Assembly: GCA_000320605.2 (NCBI GenBank) | Contig: KB445803.1 | Span: 30,566 to 94,565 of the forward strand | From: Gelatoporia subvermispora B | Lineage: Eukaryota > Basidiomycota > Agaricomycetes > Polyporales > Gelatoporiaceae | Direction of reading: 5' to 3' | DNA length: 64,000 nt | Translations under genes and position numbers: made by a program | Notes under the pieces: generated by a model | The model's database searches: none | What the model saw: the letters and a program-made list of their open reading frames with translations, nothing else | Told to the model about the DNA's origin: nothing | Shown here: positions 36,601 through 47,658 of the stretch, one piece after another | Position numbering within the stretch: position 1 is the first letter of the stretch | Layout of the letters: each line of letters opens with the position of its first letter

Positions 36601-37397
36601 GAACTTCGCCGTCTTCCACGACAACCTTATCACACGCCTTAAAGCTCTGAGCCAGGTCCAGCTCGACTTTGACAAGCGCGCGAAGGAAACAGAGGCGCGG
36701 TACACCGACAAGCTGACCGACATGCGGAAGCAGATTGAGCAGCGCTGGCGCCAGCTTGACAGGTTCGAGGCTAGCCTCAAGGTACTCGCAGAGGCCAAAG
36801 CCGCGTGGCGAAAGAAGATGGCCATGAAGGATGGCGAGCTCGAGGCGCACAAGGTACCTCCTTTTGCTATATCGTGTCAAGAGGGTGTCCTTATCTTCGC
36901 TAGGTCACGGTCTCGGAGCTGCAAGCGCAACTCATAAGTGCGCGCAAGCCGGGGCAGGCTGACCCGCTTGAAGTGCGCGCGCTGACGCAGCGCGTGACCA
37001 ACGCGGAGCGACGGGTGACGAACCTACAGAACCAGCTGGCCGCGTCAGAAGAGAAGATTACGCTCATGAACCAAAAGACAACGGTAGCAGATAGCAAGTG
37101 GGAAGTTCGCGTGCGCGAATACGAGACGCGCATGAGGGCCGCTGAGGAGAAGGTCAAGCGCGAGCGCCAGGGAGGCAAGGAGCGTGCATTAGAGCTCGAG
37201 ACGCAGATCAAGTGAGTGATTACTGCCTGTGCTTTACGAACATGCATTGATTATAGGACAGGAGCTACCAACGCCAAATCGAGATCGCCCAGAAGCGCGT
37301 AGCGCAACTAAACGAAATTATTGAATCTGCCGGGTTGAGCTCCCGGAAGCCCAGCGGGGGCAGCGGCAGCGCATCGCCAGCGGCCCCCAGTCGCTAG
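33689..37397 (+). CDS. Centrosomin/Mto1-type coiled-coil protein (1,053 aa)
   Basis: Seven exons: 33,689-34,093, 34,381-35,295, 35,353-35,649, 35,699-36,505, 36,560-36,853, 36,904-37,211 and 37,262-37,397, all in phase with GT-AG borders. The first about 125 residues are disordered and Ser/Pro rich. Residues about 128-200 form a centrosomin N-terminal motif (LRDQEKHIDNLKKENFNIKL...HFLEERLAQLAP...NINLKIELQ), the CM1-type gamma-tubulin-complex recruiting motif of Cnn, Mto1 and ApsB. The rest is almost unbroken heptad coiled coil. By family knowledge it should sit at the spindle pole body or other microtubule-organising centres and recruit gamma-tubulin complexes. The last acceptor (GACAG|GAGC) was chosen over TATAG five bases earlier because only it keeps the coiled coil open to a Ser/Gly-rich end (GGSGSASPAAPSR). 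Confidence 0.88.
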
Positions 37398-38105
37398 TGC
37401 CTACTCCTCGGCACCTTTGGCGTTCATTCCTTCTGCACGAATATGCTTCCTTCTTCGTTTTCGCCCAGCTTTCGATCCTTACCACATCTGTGATATACCA
37501 GACCAAGTGTCCGCACAATAGTACATTCTGTCATCATACATACATACTGTACCAATATACTCGATAGGCATTGATTGATTCCTCATTGGTAAGCATAGTG
37601 CGGCCGAGTTATTGAGTTAAACGGTAGGTTCGGCTTCCTAGGTTTTCACGAGGCACGCTCGGAGGATTACCAAAGCTCATGTTCTCACTGAGCGCTGGTC
37701 GATGCTACAACGGCTCGCTTTGTGTTACCCTCCTCCATCTATGCAGCGGTCGCCGATTTATATGTCATTGGATTGGCTGGCTTAATTTGGCTGGTGGGAT
37801 GAAACGCTGAGTACTCCGATACTCCGTGCACAAATAACACTTAAAAGGTTCATCCAGTACTTCGACGATCATATCAGTTTCGCTGTCAAGAACGTCCGGC
37901 CGACTCGCGGGAAAACTGCTTGTCTTGATATCCGCACTATACACTCGGGGATAAGGCGTCGCCCCCTCAACTCACGGATGCCTCTTTTACGGAGCTTTTC
38001 TGTTTTCCATACGAAGGCACGTTCTGACATGACCACGGGAATTCGTAAACAAGGGTCGTATTTATTGCGACATCTGCGTGAAGATGCGATACAACCACAA
38101 ACTCC
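37398..38105. other. Intergenic, no gene seen
   Basis: The 3' end of the coiled-coil gene and the upstream region of the GH28 gene. No long open frame and no clear TATA box. Confidence 0.5.
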
Positions 38106-39944
38106 ATGGTCCTGTTTCCGTTGGTATTGCTCTCGAGCGTTGTGGTTCATGTTGTGTGGGCGGTGCCCTCTTCTGCGGCGACGCAATGTACAGGCACTAT
38201 CGCTTCCCTCGGCGACGTCAGTGCCGCAATCAAATGCACTACGATCGATATCATGTCTTTCACTGTACCAGCGGGAGAGACTTTTAATCTAGCCTTAGAG
38301 GATGGCACAACCGTCAATATGAGTGCGTTCGCTATGATCTTGGCTCAGCACACACATTTAACATGACCCGCGTGTCCGTGACAGTGGGAGATATTGCCTT
38401 CGGTAACAAGACTTGGGACGGTCCCCTCTTCCAGATTAGGTACGATCTGTTCTCTCTTTACTCCATCCAAATTTTCTGATCTGTGCCCCATATTGTCGCA
38501 TAGCGGCGATAATATCGTGTGTGAGTTTCCATGTTTCGAATAGAGTGCACTTAACTGATTTCGCAGTCAACGGCAACGGCCACACTTTCGACGGCGGGGG
38601 GCCATTTTACTGGGTACGTGTTAGTGTCAGACTAGTCGACGACCGGTTGACCTCCGGTTTCAGGATGGCGAAGGTGCAAACGGAGGAGTGACTAAGCCCT
38701 CTCCCATGATGAAGTGAGTGGATATGATGACTGAAAAATACCTTGTTTTACTGACAGGAGGATCTGGAGGATCAAGATATCTGGTATATTCACCGTAGGT
38801 GTTCACAAGTTCGAAAATACTCAATCACTCAATTCCTTGTAGAATGTTAATGTCGTCAACTCTCCGGAGGGCGTATACAGCGTGTCCAACCCAGGACTAC
38901 TGACTATGTCGAATTTGATCATCGATGATTGTATAGTATCATCCTTGCTGGATTTGTAACAAAATTTTCCCCTGACACGTTACACAGCTGACGGAAATAC
39001 GCCAAATTCGAAGAGCGACGGCCTTCCATCAGGGCAAAGTACGGTAGGATTTGCTGTCAGCACCACGAAATTGATCATCGAGAACAGGTAACTGACAACT
39101 AAACCAAGAATTATGCTAGCTCTGATGTTTTCCTTCGTCATTCAGCACTATTATAAACCAGGACGACTGCATCGCTGTAGACAAAGGCAACAATATCACC
39201 CTTCGGAGCAATACCTGCATGGGTGGGAACGGCATCTCAATCGTGAGGGCCTGACATAGTCATCCCACACATCAAAGTCATTAACGACATCTGTAGGGCC
39301 CTGTTTCGAGTGGAGCAACTGTATCGGACGTTGTCATCCAAAACAATAACATTATCCAAAGGTGTGCATCAGGTGCCATGCCGAACATTGCCTACATTGA
39401 CCGTATGTTTGCTATCTCGATTCCGCAGCGACCAAGCAATACGCATCACGACCGATGCGGCTGCCACGGATGGCTCCGTGACAAATGTGACATACTCCGG
39501 AAATACGGGTAGCCAGCTCAGGATGTTCGGTGTTCTGATTGATCAGGTACGTTGTTCAGACCTTTGCATGAGAGCCGCATGCAATGAAATATGACTCAGA
39601 GTGCTCCGTCCATACTCGGCGTTCCCGGGAACGGAGTCGAGATATCTGTACGTCCGTACTATGCAATTGTTGTCTCCCTGAGTTCACGCATGTTACGCCG
39701 AATGCTCAGGGAATTACCTTCATGGGTTCGGAAAACACACTCTTCGTAAATGAAAGCGCAGACAATATAGCTGTAAATTGCGGAGCAGGATCCTGCGTTG
39801 GTACGCCTGTTGTTCAATGTATATCCTATACAATCAGCCTTCTTATTCGTCGTGACAGGTATATGGGATTGGTCTGCGCTCACCATAAATGGAGGCTCAT
39901 ATGGACCGATCAACTTCTGTGGAATCGACGGGATTTGGGACTAG
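38106..39944 (+). CDS. GH28 polygalacturonase-like secreted protein with altered catalytic site (371 aa)
   Basis: Fourteen exons reconstructed in phase: 38106-38322, 38385-38439, 38504-38520, 38567-38613, 38664-38713, 38758-38794, 38843-38930, 38988-39087, 39146-39242, 39297-39361, 39429-39546, 39600-39647, 39710-39800, 39859-39944. A hydrophobic signal peptide (VLFPLVLLSSVVVHVVWA) is followed by the parallel beta-helix pattern of fungal endopolygalacturonases (NGNGHTFDGGGPFYWDGEG; INQDDCIAVDKGNNITL; TNVTYSGNTG; FGVLIDQ; WDWSALTI). In active GH28 the motifs are NTD, DD, GHG and RIK. Here they read STV (188-190), DD (210-211), GNG (231-233) and RIT (263-265). Only the central Asp pair and Arg remain. 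The frame is otherwise intact, so this is either a secreted pseudo-enzyme (for example binding pectin or inhibitors) or a recently dead gene. Confidence 0.85.
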
Positions 39945-40488
39945 TGGCAGTTCAGATTCATCAAAGCCGTCACTGCCTACCTCAGTGCTACGGACTGTCG
40001 AAAAACAGTGGTTATAATGTCTCAGAACTAGATGAGCCTATTGATCTATAACTTTATCCCGACATAAGCTGACCGAACCTCGAATGCGAGTACTAGAACT
40101 TACTGATGCTTTTTTTATCAGTCTCTAGCTATATTTCAAGTGACAAATATGTGATGGAACGTAATAGTGTACTTTATTCGTATCTGGTTCTGATCAATCG
40201 TACTGATTGTGAGCTTGCATTTCTGTGGCTCCGATGAAAATGCACCATCAACCACGGGTGGGAAGGCAGAATTGACTGCAGGTCGCTACAGGATTTTCGG
40301 AATCACAGTGTATGTCGCTGTATATGCAGAAATTTAACATTGTCAACGATTCTTGCAGAGGAGAGCGGAAGCAAATACGATGTACTCAGTCTCTTGTGTT
40401 CCTCTACTATCGTCGATGCGACATCCTCCAGTTCAGATCAAAGCGTCTATCTGTGTCTTGACATCTCTAGATCATCTTCTCGTCTCAA
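39945..40488. other. Intergenic, no gene seen
   Basis: The 3' flank of the GH28 gene, A/T-rich, with no frame that can be supported. Confidence 0.5.
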
Positions 40489-40681
40489 TGTCTCCAACAT
40501 ATATCGTTCCAGAATCGAGGAAACGGTCCAGAACCGAAGACTGAATGAGTCAGACCACCCAATTCACCAATGATGAGCCTTGGTTCGACGACGGGAGATC
40601 ATTCTCGTCGTGGAAGGCATCGACTTCAAAGTGCATAGCAGGGTGCTCATCGGTGCATCGTCTATCTTCCGAGACATGCAT
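40489..40681 (+). pseudogene. Detached N-terminal half of a BTB/POZ gene
   Basis: The frame begins MSPTYIVPESRKRSRTED and hits a TGA, then reads DEPWFDDG. One base is lost after this point, and the BTB core continues in another frame (IILVVEGIDFKVHSRVLIGA...IFRDMH). The same N-terminal pattern (MTSPATRKRPRTDN...FDDGN) occurs in the BTB pseudogene at 42,360. The gene body resumes at 40,982 after about 300 bp of foreign-looking DNA. Confidence 0.65.
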
Positions 40682-40986
40682 GAACACACATATCGTCGTG
40701 TGACGCGTCACAGGCTCTGGCGGAGGGATCTCGTCGCGATTGCCGTTGGTGAATATATAGGTACGACTATCCGAGACATTTTCCTCTGAGCGACACCGTG
40801 ATCGGTATGGCACACGCTCAAATGAGCCCAGCGAGCCGTCGCTGCATTACGCTTGCCAGGTTATTAACAGAGAGATAAAGAGAGTATATTTTGCGAGTGT
40901 TGAGATCATCGGGTCGCCGTCATCCGGTTGCCGTGATCAGCTTTGCAGCCATATATCTTATATTTATTTTATAAGTAGATAATGCA
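40682..40986. mobile_element. About 300-bp insertion splitting a BTB gene
   Basis: The sequence interrupts the BTB domain between FRDM and VDGCPL. ATGCAT is present at both borders (about 40,676-40,681 and 40,982-40,987), as a 6-bp target duplication would be. The insert has no ORF and an A/T-rich right end with TTATATTTATTTTATAAG directly before an ATG that opens the remaining BTB frame. No terminal inverted repeats were seen, so the element class is unknown. Confidence 0.45.
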
Positions 40987-41820
40987 TGTCGACGGTTGCC
41001 CGCTCGCCGAGATGCACGACTTGCCCTCCGAGCTAGGCCACCTTCTGCATGTTCTGTATTCCGGCCGCGGGTATGTCTGCGCAGTATCTGCCCCTCTATC
41101 GTGCGTAGCGCGCTGACGATTCACAGTGCCCTCAAATACGAGCGAGTGGACTTTGCGCCTCTCACAGCTACTATTCGAATGGCACACAAGTACCAGGTCC
41201 ACGACCTCCTGACGGACGCGCTCGTCCTCCTCAGGACCTACTTCACTGACAACCTCGAGGTGCTGCAGAAAGCATATAGCGCTGGAGGCAGCTTCGCACT
41301 CAAACGGCCCACTGACGCAGAGGCGATCACGGTCGTTGCGCTCGCCCGCCTCACCGACACGGAGATGCTCCTTCCCGTCGCGCTGTATACGTGTTTCCAA
41401 CTCGATGCGCGCTCTCTGCTGCGCGGCGCGGCGTTGCCCGACGGAGCCAATGTGTCGTTGAGCCCGGATGACCTGTTGCGGTGCGTGGAGGGGAGAGTGC
41501 GCCTCGTAAAAGAGGCATACAACATCGAGAGCAAGTTGTTCCGCTGTGCGGATTTGTGTCCGCATTGCATTGCAAGATCCAAAACAAATCCCCGGACGCA
41601 AGGCTCGTACGTCCAATCCGGGAAGGAATTTGCGCTATTCCGGCCGCGAGCTGGATTCTACGAGGACATTTTCGGGAAGGGTATCCTCTGTGCGCAGTGC
41701 GTTGTGAAATTAAGGAAGAGCCACGACGAAGAGATTACCAGAGCGTGGAAGAAGTTGCCAGGGACGATGGGGCTAAAGGTGCCTAACTGGTGCGGTGGTC
41801 GCGAGGGTAATCCGCCATGA
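40982..41820 (+). CDS. BTB/POZ protein, N-terminally truncated (260 aa)
   Basis: Two exons, 40,982-41,070 and 41,127-41,820, with a 56-nt intron (GTATGT...TCACAG) in phase. The start ATG lies at the edge of the insertion and keeps only the second half of the BTB fold (VDGCPLAEMHDLPSELGHLL), then the helical region (IRMAHKYQVHDLLTDAL; ARLTDTEMLLPVALYTC) and a C-terminal part with paired cysteines (LCPHC; LCAQC) and DEEITRAWKKLP. Full family members nearby are 333-353 aa. BTB proteins often link substrates to cullin-3 ligases or dimerise, and a half BTB fold would probably not do so. It may be transcribed from promoter-like sequence in the insert, or be a pseudogene. Confidence 0.6.
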
Positions 41821-42359
41821 AGCCTCCTTGGGCATGAAGCGTCGTCACATGTTCTACCCACGAAATCGCAACGAACACCGCTAGCGTTGTCGCGCAGCTC
41901 GATGAACATAAATCCTGTCTAGGTGCTCGTGCACACTCTCGCGTACCTTTTCTATCAGTCTTTTCTGGAGAATTAGAAGACGTTTAGCTCGCGGTCGTAA
42001 ACGCACTCTCGATGCGCCTAGACATTGGGGATACTAGATCATGGTATCTCCACTGACTCCGAGTCACTCAGGACGCACAACCGATTACTTGTGCTGGACG
42101 TATCGTGCAGCAAGCCGCCTCAAGTCCTTCTCCAGTGATAGTGTCCATCGTTCCAATATATTCCTCGGAACCAAAATGGAAAGACGTATGACCGTCGCCG
42201 GAAGCCAGCCAGGCCCTACCTCCATCCCAATCTGCCTTTCACCCCTGCCCAAACACGTGATTAATTCCATCGCTTGAACAGTACATACCAGGCCATATCG
42301 CATCGCACGACGCGGACGCTATCTCGGACTTGTCAATTCAATCCACTCATCTGCATCCA
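41821..42359. other. Intergenic, no gene seen
   Basis: Between two BTB loci. Only short unsupported frames. Confidence 0.45.
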
Positions 42360-43049
42360 ATGACGTCTCCAGCCACAAGAAAGCGGCCTCGAACAGACAA
42401 CCCCGCCCCTCAAGCCGTCCAGCTCACCCACGGAGTGCCCTAGTTCGACGACGGGAACGGTCGCACTCGTCGCCGAGGACACCGGCTTCCGGGTGCACCG
42501 CGGCGTGCTCACGACCGCGTCTGCCCTGTTCCAGGACGTGTTCTCCAGCCCGGATCCCAGGAGCAGAACACCGCCGACGGGTGCCCGCTCTGCAAGATGC
42601 ACGACTCGCCCGCGATCCTGGGCCACCTCCTGCGAGTCCGCACTCCGGCCTGCGGTGCACCCGTCATTCGCCCGCTCCCAATCGATTGCTCACGTGCACC
42701 GCCCGCAGCTCACCCATAAGATGGAAAGATGGAAACAAAAGTGTCCCGCGCTGATCGCCTGTGCGCGACTTGCGGTGGGACTGGGAGGGGCAGGCCGAGC
42801 GTCCGAGTGCAGGGCTCCTGCGTCAAGGGCGACAAACGATTTGACCTGTTCCGATCGCGGGATGACGTGCTCGACGACGTGTTTGGGAAGACCATGCCAT
42901 GCACGCAGTGTTGCACCAAGGTCGAGAAGAATCATGGCGAAGAGATCAAGAGAATGTGGTTAGAGCTGCCAAAGATCATGGGGCTTGAAGTGCGTGATTG
43001 GGGAAAGAAGGCCCAACCTGCCGGAGTTACTCATGGCAGCATTCCTTGA
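42360..43049 (+). pseudogene. BTB/POZ pseudogene with internal deletion
   Basis: The frame opens with MTSPATRKRPRTDN, then has a TAG where the family Trp of WFDDG stands and a one-base loss right after FDDGN. The BTB core follows (VALVAEDTGFRVHRGVLTTA...LFQDVF; ADGCPLCKMHDSPAILGHLL). The central helical part is missing. The C-terminal cysteine part remains (LCATCGGTGRG...MPCTQC...EEIKRMWLELPKIMGLEVRDW) and ends at the stop at 43,049. It is closest in layout to the neighbouring locus at 40,489-41,820 and is probably a dead tandem copy. Confidence 0.7.
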
Positions 43050-43133
43050 TACCTGATACGTTAGCTGCCTGATCTGTATGGATACCACTTGTAACAATAC
43101 ACTTGAACGAATCTTCTCGCTGCAGTCGCGGCT

Positions 43134-44337
43134 CTAAAATCCTCCGATAGTCCACCCACCATCTGCATGAATGACCTGCCAACGGTCGTTACCTTACTTA
43201 CGAGGTTATAATTACTATGCACCCTACCTTGTTGGTCATATAGCCATTTGTGGCCAATAAGATCACAATGCTAGCAATCTCGTCCGGCTTCCCGAGACGC
43301 CCTATCGGAATCTTGCTCTGGCCATCGCGCTTTAAGTACAAGCGGGGTAAGATATCAAGAACATTAACTCACCTTGATGGCTTCCGACGGATTGCTCAGC
43401 ATGGCGGTGTCTACAGACCATCAACGATTGGAGTAGAACAAAAGGACCAGATATCTCACCTTCAATGAGGGCTGGGGCGACAGCGTTCGTCGTCTGCCGC
43501 AGTTTGTCAGCTTTGTCATTATATAGGAGGTACGTGCGACTCACAATTCCTTCCTTGCAGTAGCGCAGGGAAAGCCAGTGGAGCAGGCCGTGCAGAGCAG
43601 CCTTCGAAGATGCATAGTGGGGACCGATCACGCCTCCGTTACCTAGTAGTAGTGGGTCAAAGCAAAATACGGAGGAGATCCGACGTCAACGTTACCTGCG
43701 GCCACACTGGGAGACGAGTGAGGGCTGAGTTTAGCGCATACACGCGGCAGTACCTACCTAGACGTGAAGATAACACGGCCCCATTTCCGTTCTTGCATGT
43801 GCGGAATGCACAGTTGCGCCAGCTATCGAACGTAACGTCGTGGTTCAGTTGAATGTAACGGAACTGGAGTGAATGCCAGACGCACCAGGAAATGTGTGCC
43901 AGCGTTCGTCCGCCAGATATCCTCAAATATCTCCGGGGTGACATCGCCAACGTCGCCTTCCGGCCCAATCTTCGGACCTGTGACGCCGTGGTTGCTGAAG
44001 AGGATATCAGGGTGCCCCAGCTCTCGGACGACCTGGGAGTGCAGGACGCGGGTACTGTCGTAGTTGGACAGGTCGGCTTGGAATGCGGCGGCGCGCACGC
44101 CCGGGTTCTTGGTGAGCTCTGCGACGAGCTGGGAGGCCTTCTCTCGGGATGACGTGGAGTTGTAGTGAACGGCAACTGAGCAACCGCGCCTCGCAAATGC
44201 ACGCGCGGACGCCTGGCCGATGCCGCCGCTGGGCGCAGAGGATGTCAATCAACCACTAGGTGAGAGGACTAAGTCACATACGTGCAGCCTGTGATCAGGA
44301 CTAGCTTGCCTTGTAGGATCGCTTCCAGGTCTGACAT
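43134..44337 (-). CDS. Short-chain dehydrogenase/reductase, frameshift near the 3' end
   Basis: Start ATG at 44,337 (MSDLEAILQGKLVLITGCT). Exons: 44337-44282, 44228-43886, 43822-43758, 43706-43696, 43642-43545, 43493-43460, 43410-43373, 43329-43229 and a last exon ending at 43,134. The Rossmann motif is TGCTGGIG (residues 16-23), NHG follows at the usual spacing, and the catalytic YASSK is Y168/K172, so the enzyme should be an NAD(P)H-dependent oxidoreductase. In exon 8 the expected LLATNGYMTNK is out of frame: one base seems missing at about 43,260, the frame reads IVIYWPQMAI and stops at 43,239-43,237 (245 aa). The normal end (VIHADGGWTIGGF) is still encoded in the last exon. Either a recent null allele, a shortened protein or a sequence error. 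It is transcribed divergently from the AKR at 44,969. Confidence 0.8.
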
Positions 44338-44968
44338 GCCGGTGTATTCTTGTGGACGGGGGAGGGTGGGAAGACTGCACGCTTCGCCTAGCCTGCTTTA
44401 TAATTGTTCTGTAAATAACGCACGTAGAGTATGACATCACTGCATCAATCTCGACGATTCCACGGTCGCCAGTCTGTGATAAATTTCCGATCCAAGTCAC
44501 TGCAGTAAGGCCGCTCTGCCATGGTGGGCAGACGACTAAAGCGTACGGTCGATCGAGACACCCGTTCGCGAACGTAAGGGGGAGTTCGTGGGTGAGACGA
44601 GCGGACGAGCAAGCTGAAACGGAGAGAGGGCCCACGTCGGACAATCGGGCCGGCACGAGCACTCCGCAAACGCCCGACCACCCACGCGTTCGCGGGCGGC
44701 GTCGATGGCGACTAGCAGCACTACGTACTCGCCGCTCGGTGTTGCTGATACCCACAGCAGAGCCCACCAGCCAAGCATGCTTCTCGGACTCTACAGCGAC
44801 TCGACACCCACAGCCTACGACACCTTGAGGCTTGAGATGATCGGTCGTGCCTATTCTTAGACAACATCACAGGTCGCCGGACCGCCAGCATCCCGCGCCA
44901 TATAACCATGCAATCGCGACTCGACCTTCGATCGCTCCTCTTCTTCTGCCACTCCCACAGCTTCCAGG
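44338..44968. promoter_or_regulatory. Divergent promoter between SDR and AKR 1
   Basis: 631 bp separate the start codons of two oxidoreductase genes facing away from each other. A TATA-like CCATATAACC lies at about 44,898, 70 bp before the AKR start. No other gene was seen. Shared regulation is plausible but not shown. Confidence 0.45.
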
Positions 44969-46739
44969 ATGTCCTCTGGAACAAAGTCCGTGCCCTATGG
45001 TAAGCCACGCATGCAGTGCTACTCTGGGTCCCGCTCCGCTGCGGATGCTCACGCGCGCGCCCTGGCTAGTCCGCCTCGGCAAGTCCGGCTTGAAGGTGTC
45101 CAAGATCATCCTGGGCACGATGCAGTACGGAAGCAAGGCATGGAGAGACTGGGTCATTGAGGACGAGGAAGAGGCGTTCAAGCACATCAAGTTTGCGTGA
45201 GTGGCCTGTTCCGTCTCCCGTCTACCCGCGGCTCTCTAAGCTGCCTACCGACCACAGTTACGACCACGGCATCCAGTCCTTTGATACGGCCAATGTAAGC
45301 CGGAGGAACCTTCAACTCACTCCTGGCCTTACCAACGGAACGAGGCGTGCAGGTCTACTCCAACGGCCTGTCCGAGGTCATCCTTGGGAAAGCTATCAAG
45401 AAACTGAATCTACCCCGTGAAGAGATTGTCGTGATGACCAAGGTCTGGGACTTGCCGCGCATCTCTTACCAGCTTCGGCTGACCCTGCAAACGCCTCAGG
45501 TTCACGGTGCCATCACTACCGAGGAGCAGGCCGCCCTCATGCGCAGCGGAAAGTCGGCCGACGAGATCGGGCTCGTGAACCAGCATGGGTTAAGCCGCAA
45601 GGTGCGCGTTCCTCCCACACCAATGTGAAGACCCTGCTCATCGGCCGCATACAACATCAGCACATATTCGACTCCGTGCAAGCCAGCTTGAAGCGGCTGC
45701 AACTGGACCACATCGACCTTCTTCAGTGTAGGTCGCATCCATCGATTGCGCACTAAGGCGAGCTGACGCCACGGATTCTCCAGGCCACCGATTCGACAAC
45801 AATACTCCCATTGAGGAGACGGTGCGATATTATTCGCCCGCACATCCAAATAACCTGACTGATCCATGCGCACTCTGTTTCAGATGCAAGCCCTGCATGA
45901 CGTTGTCAAAGCCGGCTGGGTTCGCTACATCGGCATGAGCTCCTGCTGGGCATATCAATGTAAGCCCCCCGTCTCCTGCTCTCAAAACGCCTCTCTAACC
46001 CACGAACCCAGTCCACGCCATGCAAAGTAAGCCACAGGGCTCCCCTCCCCCTGATCGCCCGGCTCTCATACTCGTTCCTCGCAGACTACGCCATCAACAA
46101 CAACCTCACGCCGTTCATCTCGATGCAGAACCACTACAGCCTGATCTACCGCGAGGAAGAGCGCGAGATGTTCCCGACGCTCAAGCTGTTCGGCGTCGGC
46201 TCCATCCCGTGGTCCCCGCTCGCGCGCGGCATCCTCACGCGCCCGCTCGGGCAGACAACCAAGCGCAGCGAGAGCGACCCGTTCGTATCATCTCTTCCGT
46301 CTCAGCCGTCTTCCTCTGTCAACTACCGCCTCATATGACTTCCGTGATAATCAGGCTCTACAAGATCTACGACACCGAGCACGACGGGACTGCCCAGATC
46401 GTGAACCGGTGAGTACACCCTACGCATCGCGTCCTGACATGTCCTGAAAATGATTCGACTTAGCGTCGAGGAGCTCGCCAAGAAGAAAGGCGTCAGCATG
46501 GCGCAGATCGCTGTCGCGTGGAGTTTCTCGAAAGACGGTAAGCCTCGTCCATTCGTGCCATATATGCATCGCCGATACCGACGATGTCTCGTGCAGGTGT
46601 CACCGCCCCGATTGTCGGCACGACGAGCCTCAAGAACCTCGAAGAGATTATCGGCGCGATCGACATCAAGCTCACGGATGAGGAAGTCAAGTATCTCGAG
46701 GAGCCGTACAAGCCGCTCCGCACTGCGGGGCATTCTTGA
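44969..46739 (+). CDS. Aldo-keto reductase 1 (349 aa)
   Basis: Thirteen exons in phase: 44969-44999, 45070-45196, 45258-45294, 45353-45442, 45500-45601, 45661-45727, 45784-45821, 45884-45959, 46012-46026, 46085-46280, 46355-46408, 46464-46537, 46597-46739. The TIM-barrel AKR catalytic tetrad is present: Asp62 (FDTAN), Tyr67 (VYSNG), Lys95 (VVMTK) and His153 (CHRFD). The C-terminal cofactor region reads [14 protein letters not shown]. The family reduces aldehydes and ketones with NADPH in the cytosol (aryl-alcohol dehydrogenase-like members are common in wood-decay fungi); the substrate is unknown. The fourth intron starts GTCTGG, is 57 nt and has no stop, so read-through would add 19 residues. 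A close paralogue follows 0.9 kb downstream. Confidence 0.9.
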
Positions 46740-47658
46740 GCGGAATGTGAAGTCGATTCTCAAATGTATTACGTACGATATTTTTCTTGTGGTGTATGAG
46801 TATTCGCAGAGAATGATGCATGATGACTGCGACGAAGCTCCCGAATTGCCCACTCGAAGACTGTCGTAGATCAATCACTGGATGGCCTGACTCGATACAT
46901 ATCTTATCGCGACAGTATTCTTCCTCTCTCGAAACTATTTCTCGGTAAGTCGTGTGCATACGATGATGCGCGCATGTACATGGAAACATTCGAGAGGAAA
47001 TACTCTCGGGCGTTCGCGAGGTTGGGCGCGCCCAAGACGAGCGCCAAGTGCTTCTTGCCGCTGCTGCCTGGCCACCACCACCATAGTATCGCCAGCAATC
47101 TGCCAATTTGATCTGCGCTTGATCTTTGTTAAATACAGACTGTCCTTTCGTGCCATATCGGCGATCTGTCTCAGGATCCTAATTCGATTAGCGGTCTGTA
47201 CAACGTTGGCGTCCTCATCTACAAGAATGCGATCTCGAACGGAAAATCTGAGCCCGGGCCCTCAAGGCCGCCTACAACATTGGTGACGTCTGCGCTGCGC
47301 ACAATATTGTCGTCGACGCTTTCTGCGCATTTCACACTCTGCGGCATGTTCCATCTGAATCGCGCAAGCTGATACAGCCTGGGACGATGGGTGTACCTGC
47401 CTGCATCCTTCATCCCATATCCTTCCGACCGTCACGGTCCCGCGCTATGTATACAGTCATGCAATCAAAACATGCACCTGCGGGCGCATCGCAAAATACA
47501 CCACTTGACTTTCTGGCGCTTTCTTCCTCGAACGCTTTCGCGACGCGCAGCAAGGCAACACAGACGCCAGCAAAACGCGAGGCGCCAAGGTCAACGCGAC
47601 ATCCTGATGGCCCATCACTAGTCACTCTTCTCCGTCCCCTGCTTCTACAGCTCCCAGC
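46740..47658. other. AKR intergenic region, 3' part of a segmental duplication
   Basis: The stretch just after the AKR 1 stop (GTATGAGTATTCG...) and the part at about 46,935-47,130 resemble the sequences after AKR 2 (49,480-49,530; 49,930-50,100). Minus-strand frames with MVVVARQQRQ / MVVVGRQSL pair up between the two. No gene could be built; a decayed gene copied together with the AKR is possible. Confidence 0.4.

Noticed and set aside
44249..44767. 172-codon minus-strand ORF in the SDR-AKR spacer
   Set aside because: It overlaps SDR exon 1 in another frame and has no conserved features.
47219..47413. Minus-strand ORF between AKR 1 and AKR 2 as a gene
   Set aside because: Competing plus-strand frames are equally open, no splice pattern joins it to neighbours, and no family was recognised.
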